A DNA stretch of 64,000 bases from Siphlonurus alternatus (taxonomy: Eukaryota; Arthropoda; Insecta; Ephemeroptera; Siphlonuridae). Each line of letters starts with the position of its first letter. The stretch's first letter is position 1. Where the stretch lies: the NCBI GenBank assembly GCA_949825025.1, contig OX463779.1, forward strand, positions 47,489,784 to 47,553,783, given 5' to 3'. Both the position numbers and the translations under genes were made by a program. The notes beneath the pieces were generated by a model. The model made no database searches and was not told where the DNA came from. It worked only from the letters and a program-made list of their open reading frames with translations. This document shows, in pieces, positions 1 through 12,382 of this stretch.

Positions 1-1549
1 GCAATCTCAATTTTCAATAATTTTCTTCTTATTATGTCCTATACATTTTTTTTAAGGTTATATAGAATAGATATGAAAAAAATAAAATTGCTCTACAAGT
101 TATAGAAAATTCTAATTCTGATTTTTTTTTCTCTCTCTTCGTTTTTCTCTCTATTTTGCAGTCACAGCATTCTCCCTTGTGAGAAAGAAAATGCCTTCCT
201 CATGTTTTTAAACGTGGACGCTTTGCTGCATAGGGATTGAGAGATGGCAATAATTTTCTCACTTTCTGTATGCTAGAAAGAGCTCAAGAAGAAGAAACCC
301 TTTAGAAGACGAGAATGTAGCTTCTTACATTGCATATAAGGAACAAGTCTTATTGTAAATGTCTTTCTACAGCACCCCTTCTACATAAAACAGCATCAAC
401 TTTCAATGCATGTCTAATGAGGAAAGGGGTAAGAGCCGGGTCTTATTCCTCAACATTTAACATGAGAAAGAAGCTAGCCTTAAGTCGACCAAATTCTACA
501 CACTTGAGTAGACTTCACAATCCAATGAAGAAAACTACTTTAAACTTTTGGTACTTAAGTAAAATATATCTCAATTTTAAAATCACTTCTTCTAGTTAGT
601 AATAAAATTGTATTATAACAAAAAAAAAGTTTTCATTTTAAAATGATACTGGTGGAATACGTGAAATAAATTTAAATGTCTTATAACAATATATTATAAC
701 TTTAACTTTACGACTTTAACATTCTTATATAATGTTTTTATAAAACAAATATTTATCGTTTAAAAAAGATAATAAATCCATTGGATATTTAAGTACTTTA
801 AATTTATAGTAGCAAAAATATTACATTGTAAATCGGAATAACGAAACTCCAAATTTAAATATAATATTAGTCTTATATACTTGTTAACCGAAATAAATGC
901 TTTGTATATGGCAAAGTAACACAAGGGGTAAGATCATGTAATATTACATCAAATTTGCCTGAACTCTACTGTGATTGAGATTTCTTTACCTTTCTCAGGT
1001 TGACTTCAGGGTAACACTAACACGATAGAAGCGTGGTTTTCCTAAGTATATCTGTCACATTGCACTCCGTATTATCTTAGTTTATTATTAATTAAATTAG
1101 CATGAATTTTAATGTGAAATATCAGAAGTTTTGCCCTAAACTTGCAAATTAAATGTATAATTAACTTGTAAAGAATTAAATATTAAATATTGAGAAGGGA
1201 CGTGTTAATGACGAAAATGAATATTTGACAATTTTAATTTAAAAAAATTATGTAAGAAGTTTAAAAATTCAAAGAATATACTTGTTGAATAGAAATGGTG
1301 AAATTGTGTTCAGTTTGTTTAACATAAGTTTTTTTTTCTAGTTATTAGAAAAATTAAAATATGTTTTATTTTATTTTCGGGCAACAGACGCATAAGTGGA
1401 CAAGTGTTAAGTTATTTAAGAGTTGCAATTTTAATGATTTTAAAAATTCTCAAGAATGAAATGTATATGAAATATCAGAGCAATAAAATTGTTAATAAAT
1501 TTTCATGTTATTCATGTATAAAGTATACAAGTGAAAATATTGCTTGCAG
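1..1549. other. AT-rich non-coding stretch, no gene seen
   Basis: Short open frames (for example 330-599) have no recognisable domain, no GC rise and no flanking splice or promoter signals. A CT-rich patch lies near 130-155. I see no repeat family member here. Confidence 0.5.
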
Positions 1550-1716
1550 ATTGTGAAAAGTTTGATGTCGAAGACGTGATTGGTGCGGAGACTGGCTGTG
1601 TCCTCGATAGCTGCAAGATGAAGCAATGGACGTATCGTGACACCGTGGTGCTCAATGGTGCATGCTCAGATGCATCCATGGAAATTGCTGCACTTATATG
1701 CATTCTAATAAAATAG
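1550..1716 (+). CDS. Possible 3' terminal coding exon, cysteine-containing protein of unknown family
   Basis: A GC-richer block stands out from AT-rich surroundings. It is preceded by an acceptor-like TATTGCTTGCAG ending at 1549 and stays open from the acceptor to a TAG at 1714-1716. Read in that frame it gives about 55 residues starting with a Cys and containing motifs such as CEKFDVED, GCVLDSCK and GACSDAS; five cysteines in so short a piece suggest a disulfide-bonded secreted protein. No upstream exon, signal peptide or poly(A) signal could be tied to it, so the gene would extend left of or within the AT-rich flank. I do not recognise the family. It could also be a decayed exon or a transposon fragment. 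Confidence 0.3.
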
Positions 1717-1804
1717 GTGAAGGAGTGTTTACATGATACACTGTGAACGACAACAACTACAAAATACAAACCTACATTTTATTTTTTTTTTTATATTTTC
1801 TTTT

Positions 1805-1965
1805 TCATCTCCGTATTATTGTCTCGTCCAGACAGAGTCTTATCGACAGGTGTTATAGTTTGCACTGCTGACATGTCTGCTGACTTAATTTATCCATCTC
1901 GGTATTAGCCATATATACGAGGGGGAACCATGGAAACTCCAAATCAGAATGATCGGTGTCAGAGC
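1805..1965. repeat. Dispersed repeat, copy 1, followed by SINE-core-like piece
   Basis: Positions 1805-1886 match 20958-21038 closely (shared TCATCTCCGTAT, GACAGAGTCTTAT and AGTTTGCACTGC). Positions 1915-1965 resemble the central part of the 5S-derived SINEs in this window (GGGAACCATGGAAA followed by TCAG-ATG). It is probably an old SINE fragment in minus orientation. No coding function is seen. Confidence 0.45.
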
Positions 1966-2276
1966 ACGGTCTTAACACCTCCCGAATGCATGAGGCAGAC
2001 CTCACAATCTTTTTACCTCTCCCAGTAGAATGATTTGTATAATTATACACCTCGCATTTTATAATTATTTAATTACATATAAGATAATTATTCTGTGTCA
2101 ATATGTCTGTATAAATAATATAATTTATTTTGCATTTAACGTAAATATTTAAAAGAAACACAATAAAATGAGAGCTAATCAGATACTTAACATGATATGG
2201 TATAGTGTTCATAGTTGAGTAATTGGATATTTAATATTATTGCAATAAAAACAATTTGCAATGAGAAGCGACAATA

Positions 2277-2659
2277 GACAATAATGGTTGCATTTTTTTA
2301 TTTCATAATTAGAAAATATACATTAAATTGAGCTTTTCTGAATTTTTTCAGATTTTTTGGAGTGCGGGAACTAATTATAAAAAAATATTTAAAACGTCTG
2401 AATTTGGGTGGTACACCTGATGGGACAACCGTGACGTCATCGACAGCCAATCACAGCAGCCGTGACATCATCAACAGCCAATCACAGCACGACAAATGAC
2501 GTCACGGTTGTCCCATCAGGTGTACCACCCAAATTCAGACATTTTAAATATTTTTTTAAAATTAGTTCCCGCACTCCAAAAAATCTGAAAATATTCAGAA
2601 AAGCTCAATTTAATGTATATTTTCTAATTATGAAATAAAAAAATGCAACCATTATTGTC
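2277..2659. mobile_element. Long near-perfect foldback (MITE-like)
   Basis: Two arms of about 160 bases (2277-2440 and 2500-2659) are reverse complements with few mismatches, beginning GACAATAATGGTTGC and ending with its complement. The loop holds two CRE-like TGACGTCA sites and a direct repeat containing CAGCCAATCACAGCA. The stretch CAGATTTTTTGGAG...CGGGAACTA resembles the family at 34140, 44263 and 55308, so it may be a distant relative. Confidence 0.75.
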
Positions 2660-3217
2660 CATTTGTTCTCTATGTAACAGCATCTCGATCTCTCATCCGT
2701 AAACTATATATACCTCTGGATCTGGATAAAATTTAATGTTATTGTTCCTCAAAAGTAGCTCAAAAGATATAAAGCTATATAATAATAGCTTTAAAAGCTT
2801 ATATTTATGTCTAAAGTTCAACATCATTTTTTTATTATATACATATTTAAGCTTACGTACAACATTAATTTAGAACTAGATTATAAATATAATGCGTGTA
2901 TTATGTTTATTTTACAACATTAAAAAAATACATCACAATTTATTTTACGTAATAAATTTAAAATTCTGATTAAAAATAATACATTTTATTATTTTATAAG
3001 GTACAACAGCATTGCAGTGTTTCTTTTTTTTTATAGTTAGAAAATATGGTCACAACGCGTTTAGCAAGCATGATATTGAAGAAGACGCAGCTCATTTTGT
3101 ATTCAATGAGATCCGTGCAGAATACGTAGTGGGTAGTGACGTCACAAGTCGAGACTGCACTATATAAGCACGTGTTAGAATAAAATAATAAACATTCGTC
3201 AGTTTTAGGATTTTTTT
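2660..3217. other. AT-rich non-coding stretch
   Basis: No gene, tRNA or clear repeat seen. A short run around 3110-3170 is less AT-rich but has no supported frame. Confidence 0.45.
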
Positions 3218-3560
3218 ACAAGGATACACCCCTATGAGCTCTAGGTGGGGTAATGAGAGAGAAAGGATGGTGACCACGGCCTATGTCCCAGCATTCACTG
3301 AGGTTAGACTGAGGGAACCATGGAAAACTTTAGTCAGGATGGACACTTTTACTTTTTATAAATAGACCAAAGTGATGTCCAAAGCCTGGAGAACCACACA
3401 CATATGCGTCACTGCACTGTTTGGAAAGCGAGATGAATTTACCCTAAGGAGGGAGCAACGTAATTTTTACTTGAGACGGTCACCCATCTAAGTATTAACC
3501 ATGCACGTCGAGCTTGACTTCGGTGATCTAACGAGAACCGGTCAATGCACTGTGCCACGT
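3218..3560 (-). mobile_element. 5S-rRNA-derived SINE (SINE3-type), copy 1
   Basis: Read on the minus strand, the head matches 5S rRNA: CCGGTTCTCGTTAGATCACC, then AAGTCAAGCT, GGTTAATACTTAGATGGGTG and AC, i.e. the internal Pol III promoter region (box A, intermediate element, box C) of 5S genes. Downstream comes a body shared with copies at 41118 and 47405, with CTCCCT...GGTAAATTCATCTCGC, a GTGCAGTGACGC region and TTTTCCATGGTTCCCTC, ending in GGGGTGTATCCTTGT. The last part is AT-rich. 5S-headed SINEs are a known class; the assignment rests on the 5S match. Confidence 0.75.
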
Positions 3561-4709
3561 TCAACTTCTTTCTGTTAGCTCTCAGTAACGGGAAGTGGAA
3601 ATCGAGGTGAGAGGAAGGGAGTTTGCATAAAATATGTATTTCTTTCCAACAAGAAAATACTAAAATTTTAAATAAGAAAAAAAGTGTAGGTAAATTCATT
3701 TGAAATTTAACTTAAGGGTATATTGCTCTTCCATTATTCAAACATTAGTATATATAGAGAAGTTTCTTTTTTAAAAAGTCCTGAAATACTTTGACCTCTG
3801 ACCTAAATATAAATGCAGCAAAAACATAAGAAAAACTTATTAAACAGTAATACTTATATATTATGAACTATTTATATACTTTTATTATTATAAGTAAGAA
3901 ATTTTTAAAGAATGAATGCTATTAAATTTTCATTTTAATCTTTCCATTTTATAATTATTATTGCATACTTTATTATAAAAAAAGACATAATTTATAATCA
4001 AATTATAAACGTGTTATAATTTAATTTGAGTAATAATAGAACATATGTTCCCATTTATTTTTCTAAAAATTTAAATTGTAATTGTTACATGAAAAAACAC
4101 GATGTTAAGTCTAATAACAGTTATATCTGTCGAGTAAAATTATTCTTTTGTTTTATCTCATTTGTATGAAGTTGTAGCATATTTTTCAACTCAACAATAT
4201 TATTATTCTTTTGTTTTTATTTTATATGGTTGTGCTTCCAGATAGAGTTTCTGACAGGGGAGATGAAGCCACCCCTCACCTTTTAGAACAGGTGGGTGGT
4301 GGTTGCACTTTTTTTTTTTTTTTTTTCAAAACACCACTGCTGCCATTTTCCCATCGCTCATAGCTATACAATATACGGGTAGTGAAATTAATGTTTAAAG
4401 CTGCGTATATCTGCCACACAAAAATTGAAATATACATAACAGTAGCACTTGGGCGAATGAAGAAAAGGCAACATGCATGAGTTACCACCATATACTGTAA
4501 CAATATTTCAAGAAAGAAATATAAAAAAAAAACATAGAAACATATTTCAATTTCAAAAAAATTTAATATTTTTGTGTATATATTTTTTATATGTTGTATG
4601 TATATAGAGTAAAAACCAATTATTATATTATTAGTCCCATGAGGTAAATTCAAACTGATGTATAAAATTCCATAAGGCGTTATTCTTTTTAAAATAGTTT
4701 TCATGTAAA

Positions 4710-4762
<53 letters not shown>

Positions 4763-5533
4763 TCCTCCTCTTACTGCTTGTTCTATGCCTACTAATATTA
4801 TTCCTCCTCTATACATTTTTACCTTCTCTCCCCAACTCAATTTCCGTGTAATAACATGGATAGAAGGCAGTGGTGGCAACCTAATAAACAGCAACCCGCT
4901 ACAACATATACACAATATATTCCACACGAAATGAGAGAGAGGGTAAGGTCCTACAACCACCCCCAAGTTACCCCTAGGGATCTTTGTATCTACACCGCTT
5001 TTCACCAATATATATTGCTACTACCCCTAGCCATGTACACGTAAAAAAAAAAAAGAAAAAAAAATCACTTCTAATAAAAATTCATGTGTTAAAAAAAAAA
5101 CATACATAAATATTAATAGATTTACACATACTATAGCTATAGCAATAGACTTGACCTATGTTTGAATGTATATGTCCCCTTTGGCAGTCAAAAAGAAACG
5201 TACGAGTTCTCTTTTATATAAATATATAAGGATAAAGTTCCAAAACGAAAAAGAGATTTCTGTTTTTTTTTTTTGTATTTCAAAGCATACTGATACTAAA
5301 TTTGAATATCAATGCTTTTTTTTATTTTATTTTAAGAGAATAATTTTAAAAGTTTCAATTTTCGAAGTATATTGTATTTCCCCCCAAAAAAATGTATTTT
5401 CAATAAAATTACTGCCAGTTTCACATATTACACTAATAAACTATGTTAAAAATATTACATAAGACCTTCATTTAGAAATTTACATGAGATTTAATTGAAT
5501 TATATTACAGTATTTTATGTCTTTTTTAAATAA
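3561..5533. other. AT-rich non-coding stretch with microsatellite
   Basis: Contains T-runs (about 4309-4326) and a (TA)n tract at 4711-4757. Open frames at 4276-5044 are built from the microsatellite and A/T runs and are not credible genes. CT-rich sequence 4760-4850 has no recognisable product. Confidence 0.45.
4711..4757. repeat. (TA)n microsatellite
   Basis: Uninterrupted TA dinucleotides of about 23 units. Confidence 0.95.
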
Positions 5534-5677
5534 CGTACGAGTGTAAATAGGTTTGGTGAGAGAACTTGGGAATTTATTCTTCCTAGATTATGGAATGAAT
5601 TGCCGAGTAATCTAAAAAAACTGGATACAAAAAATAAAGTAAAATTTAAAATGAAGAAATGGATGCTAACAACTTGA
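5534..5677 (+). pseudogene. LINE reverse transcriptase C-terminal fragment
   Basis: Open from just after a stop at 5531-5533 to a TGA at 5675-5677. The translation contains NRFGERTWEF, ILPRLWNELPSNLKK and KFKMKKWML. This is the typical end of a non-LTR retrotransposon ORF2, where an R..T..F..PRLWN.LP motif is followed by a basic K-rich tail. The rest of the element is missing to the left, so it is a dead 5'-truncated copy or a short remnant. Family (jockey/CR1-like) is an inference from this tail only. Confidence 0.6.
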
Positions 5678-8599
5678 TTAAATGTTAAAATTGTATGTAG
5701 AAAAAATTTTTACTGCACTTTAAATATGAATTGTTTCATGTGTTATGTTTCAGGTATCGGCTAATCATCAGTTCTTATTTAATAAAATGTACATTTCATT
5801 TTCAGCTTAATTCAATTTTATTACTAAAATAAACAAGGTGCATTTTTGAATATGTATGTTTATAGTATTTGATAATATGATTTGATATAAGATAATTAGT
5901 TAGATAAATAAATTACTAAATTTCTGAATAAGTAAATGTAATTTTCAACATATTATTTTTGTGTTATGAATGGAAAAATTCCACCAAAGTTCTTAATATT
6001 ACTTAATTCAACCTGCCGTAACAATTAACTCATATCCTTTATTATTTAAATTCAAGGTTCAGAATTTGAAGTACATGAATTAAGAATTAATATGAAATAA
6101 AAATTATATATTTAAATGATGAAGAAATTTGTTTGTATTTTATTATGTTATACAAAAATACTAAAGTCTGTTTGTTTCAGGTTATGGACATCAATGAAGA
6201 TGTGCTAAAATGTTTATTTTTTATTCTATGTTTTGTTTCTAAAATTTGTCATGAATTTAAAATTTAAATAGGATATTCAATAATAGTATTAGAGTTTTCG
6301 GTTATATTTTGATTTTATGTGAATAAAAAATCTGTATTTTTCTCTTTTAAATTTATGTATCAATTTGAAAAAGTATTGATAACTATTAACTAATATAATA
6401 TGTAAAAATTTGAAAACAAGTATAATTATGTTTCTAATTTCAACCGTAAATTTTTTAATTTTCTTTGTTCAAAATAAGAAGTTTGTCTTAAATTTTTTGT
6501 TAATTAAGTTAAAAATTATTATCAGCAAGGTCTTGAAGAAATTTACTTTCTTGAAATTTGTATCAGCCAATAAGGTTATATGTTATAACTTTGGCTGAGA
6601 TGTATAATTAAATTGACCAATAAAAAAAAAAAAAAAAAAAAAAAGTGAAATTATAGCAAAGGCGTCTTTCAATGAATAATGTGAGATATTTGTTTGCCAT
6701 TGAAATAAAAATATGGGTCCATTTACGGAGTTAGAAATACTTTCAAAAAATTTTAAAATCTAGTAACAGAAAAGACACAAATGAATAGAGCGATGCAAAC
6801 GTACTTCATCCATTGATTTATTCTCTAATTTTGTACAAAATCCATGTATGGAAATATGAAATTGTGTCATTTTGGTGAGCTCTATGAACAAAATAAAATG
6901 CAACAAAAGGTAAAAATCTTTATTTAGCAAATTTGCTGTAAAATTAGCTCACATATACATTGTTTATATCACATTATATTAAATTGAAATAAAAAAAAAA
7001 AAGCATCAGTATGAACAACATTTTATACAATTCATTTTTACATCGCGTTTCTCAGCGTCTCCAAACTCCTATAATAGCATACAGATAAGAAGAAAAGTGT
7101 CTCATTTCTTATTATTTTCTATCTCATTTCTACTGTACATAAAGTCTCTTTTTCTCTCCTCTAATTCACTCTCTTTCTCTCAAGTTCATTTCTTGTACAA
7201 ACACTTTTCTCTTCTTATTTCTTTACAATTCAAATTATTGTCAGTATTGTTTGAATAATGAGGTACGGTTCTACGTAACGTAAGGTAAGGGGGAAGGAGG
7301 GAGGGGGTCGTGGTTAGAGTGGTTGAAGCTAATGGGGCGAGACATCGTAGCTTTCTCATGGAGATCTGTCTCTCTATACCTTAACGATTACAATGAAATC
7401 TCAGAAACTAGATTTTATGATACCTACTTTATTATAAAATTAAAGTGAAAGATGTACAATTTACTTAGGTTCATATATAGTTCACACCAATTGTATATAT
7501 ATTATATATAGCCTTACAGTGTTAATACGCCCTATGTAGTAGGATGAGTGCGAAGAACAGACTACTACATAATGCATGTCGAATACATTAGCCCCCTACC
7601 CTCAGGTGGATACAAGCAGGGAAAACATTCGCAAGTACAAACCTCTCAACAGACATGTGGCTGTCTTCTATATACGTTGGCAGCTTGTGTTAGGGGAATC
7701 ACCTATCTTGTAAGTACCCTGGGTAGCAAACAAAACTGAGCACCAAGAAAAAGAGGGTTTGTTATTTATAAGGTCAATGTTAAAAAGGGATTGGGGATGA
7801 ACCTATAAAACCTTAATCTTAAATTCAAGCATCCCTTTTCATTCATTAATGATTAGGAGATTTTTTTTTTATTAAAATAAAACAATAAAATTTAGTTGGT
7901 GAAAATGTATTATAATATTTTTCTCTTTCGATTTATTTTGTAATATAACCATATATTGTTGCTAAATAAATATTCTATTTTATTTTATGTTTTACTTTAA
8001 TTTATATTTCTTTAAATATGACCATGCTCATAAAATATATATTATATAATACTTATTATAACGTATTATTATAAAAGACTCATAACACATACACCGTAGA
8101 TTTATTTTTTGCTGGGAGTTTTTATTTAGAAAACGTAAAAGAAAATATGCGATTTCTAAAATAAAATTAGGATTTTAAAATTTGGAGATGGACTACACAT
8201 CATGTATCTAAATTTATGTAAATACTGTACTACAATATATTATATTTATACCGTGTATACTGTATTGGATTCAGTAAACAAAATAAAATTATGTATTTCT
8301 TATAGACCTGTGAGTTTCATTTTTCATACATTTCACTGTATATATAAAAATAAAACTGCTGTTAAAAAGAATATTTCATGTTAAAAAAAAAAGCTGCCAG
8401 TCTCTTTGGAGATTACAAGTTACATACTCTTCTTGAGGAGTTGAAATTAATCTTTCAATTTAAACGTGTTACTTCAGCGTGGCAGCTTGCAGGGTGCTGC
8501 ATGTGCGAGTGCACTAGAAATGTGTCAGCGAACTGTCATCACATTTTGACGCCTCGGGATTAGCGGCGGTGATCCATTAGCAACCTTCATCTGAAAACG
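5678..8599. other. AT-rich non-coding stretch
   Basis: Holds an A-run (6625-6644), purine-rich sequence around 7285-7310 and a moderately GC-richer stretch 7530-7740 that ends in a donor-like CTTGTAAGTACC. No matching acceptor, start context or domain supports an exon, so none is called. Confidence 0.4.
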
Positions 8600-8756
8600 T
8601 CAGCAAACTTCGTTCATGTGTACACCTAGGAACATTGGGAACTTCAGTAAATTTCGTTCATGTGTACATCTAGGAATGTTAGGAACTTCAGTAAATTTCG
8701 TTCATATGTACATCTAGGAATGTTAGGAACGTCAACAAACTTCGTTCATATGTATG
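8600..8756. repeat. Minisatellite, 44-bp period
   Basis: About 3.5 direct copies of a 44-base unit containing TTCGTTCATGTGTACA, then TCTAGGAATGTTAGGAAC. Copies differ at scattered positions; the last is cut short at about 8755. Confidence 0.85.
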
Positions 8757-9642
8757 ACATTTACATGCAGACATGGGGAATTTAACGTATTTTGTTTCTT
8801 ATTTCAATCTAAGGAACATAGTCTGAATAAAAATGGGAAATTTGCATTGTCTTTTATCAATCTAGGGAACATTTACATGATGGTGTTTACTATAATACGT
8901 ATTCGTATTACTACGCCTCATAATAACATTATCCGTCGTCAACGGATACGTATTTAAGCACAATCATGTGAACTTCAAACTTCAAACCTGAACATTTATG
9001 TAAATAATATGAATTCCATTTAATCATAATTAGTAACTAAAATAAATTTCAGTTCATTTCCCAAATTTTCTCTGGAAATATCAACAAATTTGCTGTGTTA
9101 TTTAATATGTTTCAAATCAATTAGAAGAGTTTAATTTTTTCTGTTCGACTATTTTGTTATGAATTATTTATTATCACACATAAATATTTTTATGCTTTGT
9201 CATAACATTTAACAACCCTATAATAGTAAATTTTAATTTATATTATGTCATATACAATAACATATTTTTACAAGTAGCTTTATATCACCTGCAATAAGAT
9301 AATATATTAGCCGCAGTAAAACATACAATAGATTAAAGATCCCGGCTGCAATTTATCTTTATTATCAATAATGTTATTTTTTTATGTTAAGAAGCGCTCG
9401 ACCGTACAAACGGCAGTAGACGTACAGTTGTAAAATTGTAAAATTTGATGAGAATAAGTTTTTATTAGTTTTTATATGCGATTTATTGTTTCAAAGTCAT
9501 AATCTTTTGTATGAGACCGAATTTATTGCATTATAGGTAATATTTCTGGATTAAATAATTTTATTCTCTGATACGGTATAATTTAGGCAAATAATACTTA
9601 TCTGCAGTAATTGAACTTTAGGCGACAGACGGATTCATTTTG
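8757..9642. other. AT-rich upstream region of the repetitive-protein gene
   Basis: No gene seen. It lies immediately 5' of the promoter at 9643 and may hold its regulatory sequence, but no specific element is recognisable. Confidence 0.4.
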
Positions 9643-9680
9643 TATAAAAAGAGCTGCAATTCTGAGAAGATCATCAGTCG
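9643..9680 (+). promoter_or_regulatory. Core promoter (TATA + arthropod Inr) of the repetitive-protein gene
   Basis: TATAAAAA at 9643-9650 is followed at normal spacing by TCAGT (9674-9678), the arthropod initiator, putting the start at A9676, 33 bases from the first T of the TATA box. A donor site follows at 9708 and the matching acceptor at 12403, just before the coding exon, which supports this as the real promoter. No transcript data were available. Confidence 0.65.
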
Positions 9681-9707
9681 AAGTTTGTCTGCTCAGCCTA
9701 CTGCCTG
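9676..9707 (+). other. 5' UTR exon 1 of the repetitive-protein gene
   Basis: A 32-base non-coding exon predicted from the initiator at 9676 to the donor CTG|GTGAGT at 9707/9708. The intron (9708-12403) ends in ACATGTTTCAG, and exon 2 begins 18 bases before the ATG at 12422. A short leader exon followed by a large first intron is common in insect secreted and cuticle protein genes. The intron carries several MITEs. Confidence 0.6.
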
Positions 9708-9803
9708 GTGAGTACAAATTGCTTAATTACATTCAATACTTTGCATTTAATTAATGTCAAATCATGAAAATTATACCAAAATAATTCAGAATTAACTTCT
9801 GAA

Positions 9804-9938
9804 GTCAATAGCTCTGTTCGTAAATACACAATCAGAAAGTATATATTTGTATTGATGAACCTTCTGTACATGGAACATAAGGTTCATCAATAAAAATCAA
9901 TTCTTTCTGATTGTATATTTACGAACAGAGCTATTGAC
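9804..9938. repeat. Hairpin repeat in intron 1
   Basis: Arms start GTCAATAGCTCTGTTCGTAA and end with the exact complement; the pairing continues through ACAATCAGAAAG and GGTTCATCAATA/TATTGATGAACC-type inner arms. About 135 bases, probably a MITE. No second copy was noticed in the window. Confidence 0.7.
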
Positions 9939-10626
9939 ATAGCATCTGCAAAATAAATTCAAATTTTAATTCCATTATATGCTATACAGCATGGATCATA
10001 TCAATTGTTACATAAAATAAATTTAATAAACTTAATTTTATTTAACATTATAGGTATTTTTAATTAATTTATTTAATTTATAAATAATTTAATAATTTAT
10101 TATATGATATACTTATAATGGCGTAATTTTATAAGATCACATTATTACAATGAAGTTAAAAATATACAAATTTATAAATTCATCTTTGGTATTCTTTGTT
10201 TTATGACCACCAGTTTTTGATATTATTACTAAATGTTTACTAAATGTTGTTATTATTATTTTAGTAAGTTACGTAATCACCATCAAACGATTGTCGTATA
10301 TTTCAGTATTTTTCGCTGCAACAAAGTTTCTTGATGTTAATGTCAAACAATTAAATTTTATATGATTTTGTAACGAATATCTATCTCATTGTATCTCATT
10401 TTAATTTTTTAATTTAATTTTTAAATAAAATATATTCTGTATTTAACTTTCACTATTAAGTATATAAGTTTACATATTGTACATATTAAACAATATAAAA
10501 TATGATTGACAGCAAACAGACTAGCTTAAAAACAATTATTCACAATATTTAAGCGAACAATTTAGGCATTTTTAAACTTTTTACTTTTAGGGAAAATAAG
10601 AAACCATCTTGATGACTTACATTTAA

Positions 10627-10884
10627 CCCTAGCATTACCAAAGTATTTTTTTTTGTCACACGCTTTACTAAGGGCTAAGGAGGGGGGGGGGGGGATCAAA
10701 ACTACCCGCTATTTAAATCACATGTTAAAGTTTTTTCATCACTATTTTTTTTTTGCGGAAATACTATGCTGAGTAACTAAGAATTACAAATTTTTTCAGA
10801 ATTTTTGGGGCAATATTTAATTTTGTTCCTCCATTTTAAAATAGTTACTGTGGTCATATTGACCCTCCCTTTGTAATGCTACGG
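10627..10884. mobile_element. Possible piggyBac-like non-autonomous element
   Basis: CCCTAGCATTACCAAAG directly follows a TTAA (10623-10626), and an inverted, slightly decayed version (CTTTGTAATGCTACGG) closes the element at about 10884. TTAA target plus CCCTAG-type ends is the piggyBac signature. The right-hand TTAA is not preserved. The interior includes a run of G (10682-10694) and no open frame. Confidence 0.4.
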
Positions 10885-11071
10885 AAAATAGTCACAATTT
10901 GTTAAAAGATGTTGAAAATCATAATCATATCAATAAGCTGTTGTTCTTACAGTTACTTAAATTACATATATTATAATGCAACCTGCATGATTACAGTAGG
11001 AGTTAAGCCATGACAAATTATACTATTCCTAAAACTGGTATTTAAATTTAAATGATATAATTTTGCATATA

Positions 11072-11193
11072 TATATATTATGCATTTTCTTTACAAGAAA
11101 ACATTAACTCCATTTGTTTGTATAGAGATGACATTTTCTTGTACGGAAAAATTATATGCAAAAATTGTATCGTGTAATACTGGTTTTACAGAC
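11072..11193. mobile_element. Hairpin MITE, family of 43624 (partial)
   Basis: Shares TTTACAAGAAAA, AACTCCATTTGTTTGTAT and TTGTATCGTGTAATAC with the elements at 43624-43945. The left terminus is eroded. Confidence 0.6.
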
Positions 11194-11480
11194 CATTTTT
11201 TAACTTTAATTTAATTTTACCTTTAAACTGAGGATCTATGCACTTTACAAGTATGTAACTATGGTCCTTTCAGACCAGCAGTGGTGTGAGAATAATTGTA
11301 TAATATTATAGTATTTTTTTTGTTACACGCACATGTAAATATAGTAATTTTGATAATAATTTCACTCTATAGATTTCAATAAACTATTGATTAATTTCAA
11401 AGATGAGAAAAATGCAGTGAAAATCTTGCGTGGCAAAATGTCCCTCTGAAAAACGTTAAAATTTGCAAACATTTGTCAAG

Positions 11481-11481
<1 letters not shown>

Positions 11482-11533
<52 letters not shown>
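11482..11533. repeat. Long A-run
   Basis: About fifty consecutive A residues with no retrotransposon body recognised on either side. The minus-strand frame here is an artefact of the homopolymer. Confidence 0.9.
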
Positions 11534-11534
<1 letters not shown>

Positions 11535-11869
11535 ATAGAATTTCAAATATTCATGAATTAGTTTATACAAATTCTCTTTCAGGTGCACGCATGTCGCTAT
11601 TTACAATTACATATATTGGTGAAATTTGAAAAAAAATAAATAAATAAAATTAAAAAAAAAAAAATCCATGCTGGATTAAAATTAAATGAAGCACAGCCAA
11701 TGACAAAAAAATAATGTTGGAATAATTTCTAATTTTATCATGATAGTAAAACTAAACTCGTTCAATTATTTTGCATATTGTGTGTTCACTTTGTAACTAA
11801 TATTTTGGACAGCAGTTTGAATGAACATTAAATTGTGGGGCTCTATATTAAAAATAGGATATACAATAT

Positions 11870-12023
11870 GGGTGCAATTCACGAAGCAGTTAGCCAGGTT
11901 TCTAACCACGTTTAGCTTAACCACGTTTAACTATATCTGTTTTGCGTGTTAAACCACCTAGTGAAACGTGGATAAGCTAAACATGGTTAGAAACCTGGCT
12001 AACTGCTTCGTGGATCGCACCCT
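11870..12023. mobile_element. Hairpin MITE, CACGAA family, copy 1
   Basis: Arms read GGGTGCAATTCACGAAGCAG then TTAGCCAGGTTTCTAACC, with the complement ending at about 12022. TAT flanks both ends, a possible 3-bp target duplication. Related copies are at 35593 and 37181. It lies inside intron 1 of the repetitive-protein gene. Confidence 0.8.
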
Positions 12024-12186
12024 ATATTGCTACATTAGTAAGAATTTAGACAATAGAAGTAGGTTGGATTTTGTCTAAAGCCAATGATGAGTACGAGTTC
12101 GTTTTACATAAGCCACTGTAAAATATATTTAATTATATTGTAACAAATAAAAACACTTTTGTATATATCACCATCTTCGTTCATAA

Positions 12187-12382
12187 GGCGCGTCGCACAC
12201 AGACTTAATTCTGCGATATATCGTAAGCGATCGATCGTACGTTCCTCATTTAGAACCGGTTCTAAATATCTTATAATACGAATGCATACGATACGAAGCT
12301 GTGTGCGCACGCACACTTTATTGCATGGGTCCTTATTTTTATCATACTATGCGAAATCATGTTATTCTGTGAGACATTCCAA
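12187..12382. mobile_element. Tourist-like MITE, GTCTCACAC family, copy 1
   Basis: Starts after TAA with GGCGCGTCGCACACAG and carries the family interior (ATCGTACGTTCCTCATTTAG, AACCGGTTCTAAAT, CATACGATACGAA), ending around GTGAGACATTCC. Its right end lies only about 20 bases from the acceptor of exon 2 (12403), so the end of the intron may be partly transposon-derived. Confidence 0.7.

Noticed and set aside
3500..3560. Genuine 5S rRNA gene
   Set aside because: Only part of 5S is present and it is fused to the same unrelated body in three copies, with no 5S terminator.
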